Positions 1-5,990 of a DNA stretch of 23,904 bases are shown here, piece by piece. The notes under the pieces were generated by a model. It did no database searches and was not told the origin of the DNA. It saw only the letters and a program-made list of their open reading frames with translations. The DNA lies in IMG/VR virus record IMGVR_UViG_3300023184_000515, positions 1 to 23,904 of that record. One strand, 5' to 3'. Numbering within the stretch: the first letter of the stretch is position 1; each line of letters starts with the position of its first letter. The DNA comes from a virus. The position numbers and the translations under genes were made by a program.

Positions 1-51
1 CCTAAAGACTCTGAATTTCTGTGTACTTTTAAGCTAACAAACCGAATATAT
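1..51. other. Flank upstream of tRNA-Asn, no gene seen
   Basis: Short AT-rich stretch before the tRNA. No protein-coding frame or convincing promoter is visible. It could be a spacer from a tRNA operon or the leader of the tRNA gene. It is presumably host chromosome, if the tRNA is the prophage attachment site. Confidence 0.4.
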
Positions 52-127
52 TCCTCGATAGCTCAGTCGGTAGAGCGCCGGACTGTTAATCCGTAGGTCC
101 CTGGTTCGAGCCCAGGTCGAGGAGCCA
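52..127 (+). tRNA. tRNA-Asn (anticodon GTT)
   Basis: A complete 76-nt tRNA that can be folded by hand. The acceptor arm is TCCTCGA (52-58) paired with TCGAGGA (117-123), followed by discriminator G and an encoded CCA (125-127). The D stem is GCTC/GAGC. The anticodon loop is CTGTTAA with GTT at 85-87. The T arm carries GGTTCGAGCC. The lowest pair of the anticodon stem (position 27-43) is a C/T mismatch. An encoded CCA fits a proteobacterial chromosome. It points away from the minus-strand phage block, and phage genes begin about 100 bp past its 3' end. That fits the common pattern in which a tyrosine integrase uses the 3' end of a tRNA gene as attB. The integrase itself is not in the window. 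Confidence 0.97.
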
Positions 128-147
128 AGATTAGTGAATGAAATCAG

Positions 148-175
148 GGCCTTACAGAGATGTGAGGCCTTTTTT
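148..175 (+). terminator. Rho-independent terminator after tRNA-Asn
   Basis: GGCCTTAC (148-155) pairs with GTGAGGCC (162-169), with one G-T wobble and a 6-base loop, followed by six T residues on the + strand (170-175). It lies 20 bp after the tRNA CCA and is the expected end of the tRNA transcript. It also blocks + strand readthrough into the antisense side of the endolysin gene. Confidence 0.8.
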
Positions 176-186
176 GTTTGTATGGT

Positions 187-218
187 TTGTTCCCCAAAAA
201 ATGAGTTGTTCCCCAAAA
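187..218. repeat. Pair of 13-bp direct repeats between tRNA and endolysin
   Basis: TTGTTCCCCAAAA occurs at 187-199 and again, identical, at 206-218, so the copies are 19 bp apart. They sit in the roughly 100-bp gap between the tRNA 3' end and the first phage gene. Two short direct repeats beside a tRNA attachment site are what integrase arm-type sites can look like, but this is inference. The second copy also lies inside a weak minus-strand hairpin. Confidence 0.6.
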
Positions 219-221
219 CTC
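196..221 (-). terminator. Weak candidate terminator at end of late operon
   Basis: Read on the minus strand, GAGTT (221-217) can pair with AACTC (207-203) across a 9-base loop, followed by A and then six T residues (201-196). The stem is only 5 bp, so it is weak. It begins 10 bp after the endolysin stop codon, where the late transcript should end. Confidence 0.4.
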
Positions 222-230
222 AAATTTTGA

Positions 231-674
231 TCAAAAAATAAGCAAGCTTTCTGCCTTTCGGCGCTCTTCTAATCCGCGCAAAACTCTCCCACCGCCCTTG
301 GTCCAAAGCATCAGTTGCTCAGCTGCACCTTCCCAATCCTTAGCATTGATTTTTCGCTTCAAAGTTGAAGTCTGAAGCCGACCAGTGCCAAGGTTGTAGC
401 AAAAGTCAACGACTGCGTTGCACTTCCGCTCATCTGTAGCCAAGATCGGGCAGTTACGCAAAACACCGGGCAGGTACGTATGCTCAAGCTCAATCATCAA
501 AAGCGCCCGTGCCGTGGGTTCATCCATCGGTGCATCTTCTAAAGTTACCTTGCGTTTATCTGCGTAGTAGGTAGAACCATAGCCAATGGTAGCCACGCCT
601 GCCGGACATAAATACGGCTTGGCGCGGTAGCCTTCAAACTGACGGCACAGGGCTGCGGCTAACTCTAGGTTCAT
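231..674 (-). CDS. Endolysin, GH24 (T4/P22-type) lysozyme
   Basis: Predicted muramidase that cleaves the N-acetylmuramic acid to N-acetylglucosamine bond of peptidoglycan for host lysis. The 147-aa length is normal for GH24. The catalytic region is near the N-terminus: E14 in FEGYR, C23 and T29 in ATIGYGS, giving E-x8-C-x5-T. This is the E-(D/C)-T signature in its cysteine form. Further family-like motifs are NAVVDFCYNLG near residue 90 and RRKAE at the C-terminus. There is no signal peptide or signal-anchor helix, so export should depend on a canonical holin. Its ATG overlaps the stop of the upstream membrane protein (ATGA, 671-674), as in a coupled lysis cassette. No Rz/Rz1-type spanin was recognised beside it. 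Confidence 0.93.
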   Translation of the reverse strand: MNLELAAALCRQFEGYRAKPYLCPAGVATIGYGSTYYADKRKVTLEDAPMDEPTARALLMIELEHTYLPGVLRNCPILATDERKCNAVVDFCYNLGTGRLQTSTLKRKINAKDWEGAAEQLMLWTKGGGRVLRGLEERRKAESLLIF

Positions 675-1165
675 AGTCCGCGTTGCTTCAAAGTACGGTC
701 TAAAAACCAGAAATTTATTGTCCCAGCCAAAAGAGCTGAGAAATCTGGTGACATCATTGTTTTAAACACCTCGGTGGCTTGTGCACCTGCGAGCCATGCG
801 TTCCAAGCAAACCAAATATGAACAAACGACCAGATCAATAGCATCCAATAAGTAACCACCGGCCTGACTGAAGCTGACAAACTTGCGGCCCATCCACCAG
901 CTGCTTTGACCATATCGGCTTGCTGATGGATTGCCGCATTGAAAGCATCCATGACACCAACGTCTACTGCGGCTTCTCTCTGAGCACCTATTTCAGCCAA
1001 TCGCATCTGACCGCGTTGTTGCTCAAGCTCACATTGCCTTGAAAACATCATCAGTTCATGGGCGCGCTCGTTTTTCTTATCAAAGAACTTTAGTACTTCT
1101 GGGGCCATTCGAAATAAACCACCAAAGATGCCACCTAAAATTCCACCGCCCAATAGATCAAACAT
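671..1165 (-). CDS. Phage membrane protein, holin-like
   Basis: A 164-aa protein. It has a glycine-rich N-terminus (residues 5-17), then a charged, probably helical soluble segment (about 28-75). A hydrophobic Trp/Phe-rich span follows at about 102-125 and a second hydrophobic segment at about 142-156 ending in FWFLDRTLKQ. This N-terminal glycine patch, coil and C-terminal 'SVRP..TYW' membrane hairpin recurs in phage proteins encoded beside endolysins and is often annotated as putative holin. The start is supported by GGAG 8 bases upstream, and the stop overlaps the endolysin start by 4 bases. Lysis function is inferred from position and membrane topology. The exact family is not certain. Confidence 0.7.
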   Translation of the reverse strand: MFDLLGGGILGGIFGGLFRMAPEVLKFFDKKNERAHELMMFSRQCELEQQRGQMRLAEIGAQREAAVDVGVMDAFNAAIHQQADMVKAAGGWAASLSASVRPVVTYWMLLIWSFVHIWFAWNAWLAGAQATEVFKTMMSPDFSALLAGTINFWFLDRTLKQRGL

Positions 1166-1198
1166 TAAATTACTCCAAGTAATTTGAAATTCAACTAA

Positions 1199-1393
1199 CT
1201 AAATTCCGAGCAGTTTTTTTACAAATTCAGCTGCGACACCGGGTCCGAATAAAACAGCAGTAATTACACCGTAGAGTAAATATTCAATTTTAGACATGCG
1301 CTTATCACCCGCTTTAAGTGTGTCTTGGATCTTGCTGTATCTCTCTGCGCAAATTGCCTCATGGACTGCAAGCTTAGTTTCAACTGGTTCCAT
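1199..1393 (-). CDS. Small single-span phage protein, second holin candidate
   Basis: A 64-aa protein with an N-terminal charged region beginning MEPVETKLAVHEA, one transmembrane helix at about residues 36-54, and a short lysine-containing tail. Small proteins of this design are common just before the endolysin module in podophages and are candidate type II or T7-type holins. I use the ATG at 1393 because homologous-looking phage proteins begin at this sequence. A GTG at 1417 would add eight residues and overlap the upstream stop. Neither start has a strong ribosome binding site. It lies 33 bp ahead of the other holin-like gene in the same orientation. Confidence 0.6.
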   Translation of the reverse strand: MEPVETKLAVHEAICAERYSKIQDTLKAGDKRMSKIEYLLYGVITAVLFGPGVAAEFVKKLLGI

Positions 1394-1406
1394 AAAAATT
1401 AAATAA

Positions 1407-1787
1407 TTAAATATCACAATTGCTCAACAAACTTTTAGCAACAGTGAAAGCTTCCGCGCTACCCGCGCCCATTGGAATTGCATCAGAAGGGATAATGTCG
1501 CATACATCATTACCGTCACGCAAAGCATGAATGCAATAGCACAGCGTGTCATCTTCTAACGCAACCAATTCGTGCCTATGATCTTTTCGAATGAAAATGA
1601 TATGCGGTGCATGATATATATTTTCCAAACCTTCTAGAGTGATTTTTATTGAGCCGCGCGATAAGAGTGTTTGATGGTCAAATTGATGTGAATGACCTTG
1701 CTCAAGGTCACCCGCTTTTTTGAAGTGCATTTGTCGAACATAAACAGATGACACGCAACTAACGGCAATTTCAGGATGGTCGTTCAT
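1407..1787 (-). CDS. Small cupin-like phage protein
   Basis: A 126-aa protein with the look of a single-domain cupin beta barrel. GHSHQFDH (H32, H34, H38) is followed by a beta-rich stretch and then KDHRHELVALED (H70, H72). The spaced His residues resemble the two metal-binding motifs of the cupin superfamily, although the second motif is imperfect. Function is unknown: it could be a small enzyme acting on host metabolites or a structural beta barrel. It sits between fibre-related genes and the lysis genes, 3 bp after the preceding stop, with only a weak GGAA upstream. Five cysteines (C11, C83, C85, C96, C124) argue for a cytoplasmic protein or metal binding. Confidence 0.6.
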   Translation of the reverse strand: MNDHPEIAVSCVSSVYVRQMHFKKAGDLEQGHSHQFDHQTLLSRGSIKITLEGLENIYHAPHIIFIRKDHRHELVALEDDTLCYCIHALRDGNDVCDIIPSDAIPMGAGSAEAFTVAKSLLSNCDI

Positions 1788-1790
1788 TGA

Positions 1791-2093
1791 TTATGTTCCG
1801 CTAACTGGAATGCTTGCGGTTTCAACCATAGGAGGTTCAATCCATGTTGGGTCAACAATCACAGAATTAGTTGCCGCATCATAGATGTGCTTTCCAAAAT
1901 AAATGTTTTTAGGCAAAGGACTAGACAGCTCTACCGCTTCGTAATCTGCAACATTCAATTCATTAGCCTCGCAAAAATCATTAAGCAAAAATTCTAATGT
2001 TGGTTGGTTTGCGTTATCAGACATTGCAACTCTTGATTCAACTAGATGCTTGTCATTTTTACGATAAATAATAGTGTGAATTTTTGTCAGCAT
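1791..2093 (-). CDS. Hypothetical phage protein downstream of tail fibre
   Basis: A 100-aa acidic protein with no membrane segment or signal peptide. It has an N-terminal beta-like start (MLTKIHTIIYRKND), a helical middle (LEFLLNDFCEANELNVADYEAVEL) and a C-terminal section with HIYDAATNSVIVDPTW. The last portion resembles the C-termini of small phage proteins encoded after fibre genes, some of which are fibre-assembly factors, but I cannot assign a family. It lies 9 bp after the 181-aa protein and 3 bp before the cupin-like gene, so it is probably co-translated with them. A weak AAAG is the only ribosome-binding hint. Confidence 0.6.
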   Translation of the reverse strand: MLTKIHTIIYRKNDKHLVESRVAMSDNANQPTLEFLLNDFCEANELNVADYEAVELSSPLPKNIYFGKHIYDAATNSVIVDPTWIEPPMVETASIPVSGT

Positions 2094-2102
2094 AATAATC
2101 TT

Positions 2103-2648
2103 TCAAGATTCTGTAATGGTTACAAAACTAAAACTTGCATTTGTAGTGCATGTGGCTGTGCCTTTCCCTGAATTGTAAATTCCTGTAATTCTGTATCGTA
2201 ACGAATCACCATTGCCCATATAAAATTGTCCGATTGGATTAGGACTTCCATTTGCAGTAGTTCCATAATTTGCAGAGGCTGTTGATATTGCGGCGTTATA
2301 TGGACTTGCTCCTGCCGAACTTCTCCAAAAAATACTTTTGGCAACCGCAATAGTAGAAACTGCCGCAATATCTGCCGCGTTAGTATTTGTGCAAGTTATT
2401 TGAAAACCCGCTATATTGTTTGAACCACCACCATTTGTTGAAGTAATGATTTGACCGCCACCGGAACTAGAAACAATTGCCATTTGGAAATATCCGGTGT
2501 TGTTGTTTGGGCTTTGCGAAAAATATTGTTCAAAATTGATTGGAATTACCCTTGTTGCAATTCCCGATGATTGCGTAAATAAAGTAATCCAAGCTCCTGA
2601 TGCAGATCCGCTTACTGAACCTCGTTGCATTGCTACTGTTTGTGGCAT
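2103..2648 (-). CDS. Small beta-rich virion protein, probable fibre-associated
   Basis: A 181-aa Ser/Gly/Asn/Thr-rich protein beginning MPQTVAMQRGSVSGS, with alternating small polar and hydrophobic residues typical of virion beta structure and few charged residues. There is no signal peptide or membrane span. An excellent ribosome binding site (TAGGAGAAAGAT directly before ATG) lies upstream. It is encoded 17 bp after the tail fibre, whose C-terminus lacks an obvious tip or chaperone domain, so it may be a fibre tip, adhesin or decoration protein. That role is inferred from position and composition only. Confidence 0.6.
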   Translation of the reverse strand: MPQTVAMQRGSVSGSASGAWITLFTQSSGIATRVIPINFEQYFSQSPNNNTGYFQMAIVSSSGGGQIITSTNGGGSNNIAGFQITCTNTNAADIAAVSTIAVAKSIFWRSSAGASPYNAAISTASANYGTTANGSPNPIGQFYMGNGDSLRYRITGIYNSGKGTATCTTNASFSFVTITES

Positions 2649-2665
2649 ATCTTTCTCCTAAAAAT

Positions 2666-5600
2666 TTAATAGCCGCCCGTTGCACCAAAAGCAACGAATG
2701 CTTGTGTACCACTGGCTACCGTTACAGCTCCAGTTGATCCATTGACAGACGTCACTCCGCTATTTGTCACCGTAACTCCACCAGTTGACGTGCTAACAGA
2801 AATTCCAGTCCCAGCAGCTAGACTTGTTACTCCTGAATTCGTTAAAGTCACTGTTCCACTTGTCGATACAGTTCCACCACCTGACATTCCTGTTCCAGCA
2901 GTTACCGTAATACTAGTTACAGATCCATTTCCTGTACCCGCACCGATTGCAGTTCGGTATGTAGCTGCATCAAGCGCAGAAACAGTGTTATCAATGTTGA
3001 ACCTTGGAAAAGATATCGCACTTGGATTTATCAGTGTGAAAAGATTTGCACCTAAAGTGGTAGCACCCAAAGCCGTTCTAGCAGTTGCGGCTGTGGTTGA
3101 GCCCGTACCACCGTTTGCAAGTGCAACAGTTCCAGTGACGTTTGATGAAGTTCCCGTCGTGTTTTGGTTTAGTGTTGGTACATCACCTGCTTGGATTGTG
3201 GACAAAGTTACGTTTGTGCCATTGCCTCGCAAATAAGAGCCGCTTGTAACGCCACCCGCAAAAGTATTTATTGCGCCTTGAGCAGTTGAAGTTCCTGATC
3301 CACCGTTAGCAACTGCAACCGTTCCCGTAACGTTTGCAGAAGTTCCTGTAGTATTTTGATTTAGGGTTGGGAAAGTACAATTTGAAAGTGTTCCCGAAGA
3401 GGGTGTTCCTAGTGCACCACCAACTGTTACATATGAACCAGCAGCTTGTTTGCCGTTAAATGTGCTCCAGTCTGTTGAGGTCAGATACCCGCTGACTGTT
3501 GATGATGCAGCCGCCATACTGATTACGGGAGTCGTTCCACCAGAGGAGACAACCGGCGCTGTACCCGTGACTGAGGTAACAGTACCTCCAGAACCTGTGG
3601 CGGCGATAGTAATACCCCCCGCGCTATTGGTGATCGTCACACCAGAACCTGCTGTAAGAGTTGCGCGGGTAAATCCTATTCCATTACCAATGTCTAGCGC
3701 ACCGTTTGCTGGCGTAGTTGCTAAACCTGTACCACCATTTGTAACTCCTACGGTTCCTGAAACATTTGAAGCTGTTCCCGTTGTGTTTTGATTAAAAGTC
3801 GGCCAAGTAAATGTGCCAGTGCTGAAATTTCCTGATGTTGGAGTTCCAAGAATAGGCGTCACCAAAGTTGGTGATGTAGAAAGAACATTTGAGCCAGAAC
3901 CAGTTGAAGTTGTGACACCTGTACCGCCGTTTGCAACAGCAACTGTTCCTGAAACATTTGAAGCTGTTCCCGTTGTGTTTTGATTAAAAGTCGGCCAAGT
4001 AAATGTGCCAGTGCTGAAATTTCCTGATGTTGGAGTTCCAAGAATAGGCGTTGTTAGAAATGGACTAGTCAAAGTTTTATTGCTTAAAGTCTCAGCGCCT
4101 GTTAGCGTCGCAAAACCACTTGCAGTAAATGCCGCACTTGTCCATGTAGAACCACTCCAAACAAATAAATTATTTGAAGTTGTATTCCAGTACAAAGCAC
4201 CTGTAATTAAAGCGTTGCCATCATTGTCTAATGTTGGCGCAGATGACTTAGAGCCTAGATACCTGTCGTCAAATGCGTCATAACTAGCGGCAGCATTAGT
4301 TGCACTTTGTGCTGCATTAACTGCACTAGTACTGGCGTTACCCGCATAAGTGGAAGCTTGTGATGAGCTTGTGCTTGCGTTGGTAGCGTAAGTGTTTGCT
4401 AAAGTTGCACTTGCAGCAGAGGCAGTTGCACTACCTAAAATCCCATCTACATAAAGTTTGGTTGCTGCATCTTGATTTGCTGTTGGATCACCTAAGCCCA
4501 CTATCTTATTAGCTCCCATTGCAATGGCACCTGTCATGGTTCCACCTGCAATATTTAGCTTTAATGAATTTGCTGTGTCTGCATAGATTTTGGTAACAGC
4601 ATCTTGCGCTAAGGTGGGATCGCCAACTCCAGTGATTTTGTTAGTTCCCATTGCAATAGCACCAGACATAGTGCCACCTGTGAGATTCAGTTTTAGTGAA
4701 GTTGCTGAATCTGTATAAATTTTAGTGACAGCATCTTGGGCTAAGGTGGGATCACTCAAGCCTGTAATTTTATTAGCTCCCATTGCAATAGCGCCAGACA
4801 TAGTGCCGCCAGAGACGTTTAATTTCAATGTGTCAGCAGTATCAACATAAGTTTTAGTTACAGCATCCTGAGCAAGTGTGGGATTGCCCAATCCAGTAAT
4901 CTTACTGGTACCCATTGCAATAGCACCAGACATAGTGCCCCCACCAAGTGGTAATTTGGTTGCAATTGAATTTGCTACAGTTGTCGAAAAACTCGCATCA
5001 TTACCCAATGCCGATGCAAGTTCATTTAATGTATCTAGCGTGCCGGGGGCAGAAGCAACTAAATTACTAATAGTTGAGTCAACGTAACTTTTATTTGCTG
5101 CATCTGAGCTAAATGTTGGTGTGCCAAGACCTGAAATCTTATAACTTCCCATAGCGATAGCACCGGACATAGTACCGCCAGCCAGATTAAGCTTAAAAGC
5201 ATCTGCTGTATCTACATATGCCTTAGTAGCTGCATCTGTACTTAATGTTGGAGTTCCAAGGTCAGTGATCTTGTTTCCGCTCATTGCTAATGAACCAGAA
5301 AGGGATCCACCTATAAGATTTAACTTTAAGGCTGTAGCGTTATCAACATAAAGTTTAGTGGTTGCATCTGAGTTGTTTGTTGGATTCGCTAGGCCTGTGA
5401 TTGTGGACGCTGTTGTACTGTCCATATCTAAAAGACCAGTTATCGTCACATTATTAAATGTTGATGTACCACTTGAAGTGACGTTACCTGTGACATTACC
5501 TGTAACGTTGCCTATTACTGCACCCGTGTGCGTACCAGAACTATTGCCAGCAAGGCTGCCTGTAAGGTTGCCGATAAAGCCTGTGGTTGATGTAACACTT

Positions 5601-5935
5601 GTACCAGTGATTGCAAGTGGGTTTAATCCACCAATCACAGCACCATTGATAGTGCCACCCGTGAAAGCCACACTCGAAGAGGTAATTGGGCCAGAAAATC
5701 CATTTGTTGCTGTCACAGTTCCGGTCAAAGAAGAAGTACCAGTTACTGCCAGATTTCCACCAACGGTAAAACTATCTCCCGCTGCGCCAGTTTGAAAATC
5801 TTTGAGTTGGCTCATCAACTCCCTGATCGCGTCATTTACTAGACTTGGAGCCATGCCCTCGCCCGTGTTGATTGAATCAATATCCGTGTTCAGTGCTGGA
5901 GTTGATGAAAACTCAGATATTTTTGTCCGTGCCAT
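2666..5935 (-). CDS. Tail fibre protein with internal repeats
   Basis: A 1089-aa, Gly/Ser/Thr/Asn-rich protein with almost no cysteine, typical of trimeric phage fibres. Residues 1-75 are the likely virion-attachment module (MARTKISEFS..., then AIRELMSQLKDFQTG and FTVGGNLAVTGT). Residues about 188-500 hold six to seven roughly 43-residue repeats around the core LKLN..GGTMSGAIAMG..KITGLG.PTLAQDAVTK.YVD. Residues about 640-1000 hold further repeats built on NQNTTGT..NVSGTVAVANGGTG. The end (GAVTVASGTQAFVAFG) shows no recognisable lectin, lyase or chaperone domain. The start is supported by AAGGGA 6 bases upstream. It follows a terminator and leads the fibre/lysis module. Many apparent frames on the other strand here are repeat-driven shadows. 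Confidence 0.92.
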   Translation of the reverse strand: MARTKISEFSSTPALNTDIDSINTGEGMAPSLVNDAIRELMSQLKDFQTGAAGDSFTVGGNLAVTGTSSLTGTVTATNGFSGPITSSSVAFTGGTINGAVIGGLNPLAITGTSVTSTTGFIGNLTGSLAGNSSGTHTGAVIGNVTGNVTGNVTSSGTSTFNNVTITGLLDMDSTTASTITGLANPTNNSDATTKLYVDNATALKLNLIGGSLSGSLAMSGNKITDLGTPTLSTDAATKAYVDTADAFKLNLAGGTMSGAIAMGSYKISGLGTPTFSSDAANKSYVDSTISNLVASAPGTLDTLNELASALGNDASFSTTVANSIATKLPLGGGTMSGAIAMGTSKITGLGNPTLAQDAVTKTYVDTADTLKLNVSGGTMSGAIAMGANKITGLSDPTLAQDAVTKIYTDSATSLKLNLTGGTMSGAIAMGTNKITGVGDPTLAQDAVTKIYADTANSLKLNIAGGTMTGAIAMGANKIVGLGDPTANQDAATKLYVDGILGSATASAASATLANTYATNASTSSSQASTYAGNASTSAVNAAQSATNAAASYDAFDDRYLGSKSSAPTLDNDGNALITGALYWNTTSNNLFVWSGSTWTSAAFTASGFATLTGAETLSNKTLTSPFLTTPILGTPTSGNFSTGTFTWPTFNQNTTGTASNVSGTVAVANGGTGVTTSTGSGSNVLSTSPTLVTPILGTPTSGNFSTGTFTWPTFNQNTTGTASNVSGTVGVTNGGTGLATTPANGALDIGNGIGFTRATLTAGSGVTITNSAGGITIAATGSGGTVTSVTGTAPVVSSGGTTPVISMAAASSTVSGYLTSTDWSTFNGKQAAGSYVTVGGALGTPSSGTLSNCTFPTLNQNTTGTSANVTGTVAVANGGSGTSTAQGAINTFAGGVTSGSYLRGNGTNVTLSTIQAGDVPTLNQNTTGTSSNVTGTVALANGGTGSTTAATARTALGATTLGANLFTLINPSAISFPRFNIDNTVSALDAATYRTAIGAGTGNGSVTSITVTAGTGMSGGGTVSTSGTVTLTNSGVTSLAAGTGISVSTSTGGVTVTNSGVTSVNGSTGAVTVASGTQAFVAFGATGGY
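3753..4051 (-). repeat. Perfect 107-bp direct repeat inside the fibre gene
   Basis: Positions 3753-3859 and 3945-4051 are identical over 107 bp, 192 bp apart. The offset is a multiple of three (64 codons), so both copies encode the same stretch (ILGTPTSGNFSTGTFTWP...). The lack of synonymous differences implies recent duplication or gene conversion. It is a ready substrate for in-frame deletion or expansion. Confidence 0.95.
4438..5373 (-). repeat. Degenerate ~43-residue repeat array in the fibre
   Basis: About 129-bp units encode repeats with core GGTMSGAIAMG, KITGLG and DAVTK.YVD. Roughly six full units plus a partial one are visible. One unit carries an insertion after SYVDS of about 40 residues (SNLVASAPGTLDTLNEL...). 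Units are diverged at the DNA level, unlike the 107-bp repeat downstream, so they are older. Confidence 0.9.
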
Positions 5936-5952
5936 ATAAGTCCCTTAAATGC

Positions 5953-5974
5953 AAAAACCGCCCTAAGGCGGTTT
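5953..5974 (-). terminator. Minus-strand terminator before the tail fibre gene
   Basis: Read on the minus strand, AAACCGCC (5974-5967) pairs with GGCGGTTT (5962-5955) around loop TTAG, and the right arm runs into five T residues (5957-5953). It begins 17 bp after the stop of the large ejection protein and ends about 10 bp before the fibre ribosome binding site. No promoter can fit between terminator and fibre start, so it probably works as a leaky attenuator. Confidence 0.8.
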
Positions 5975-5990
5975 AAATTGCGTGTTTTTA

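Noticed and set aside
34-216. Minus-strand 60-codon frame across the tRNA-Asn region
   Set aside because: It is the antisense of the tRNA gene; the translated antisense tRNA sequence is a well-known annotation artefact.
187-218. CRISPR-like repeat
   Set aside because: Only two 13-bp copies and a 6-bp gap; no array and no cas genes.
2120-2368. Second minus-strand frame inside the 181-aa protein gene
   Set aside because: It is wholly inside a gene with an excellent ribosome binding site, has no own ribosome binding site and an implausible composition.
2742-5795. Several long + strand frames opposite the tail fibre (e.g. 2742-3236, 3450-3791, 5358-5795)
   Set aside because: Their Val/Pro/Thr-rich repeats mirror the fibre repeats; they lack ribosome binding sites and are shadows of the fibre gene.
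2666-5935. Diversity-generating retroelement acting on the fibre
   Set aside because: No reverse transcriptase, no template repeat and no lectin-type variable end were seen; the repeats are ordinary fibre repeats.
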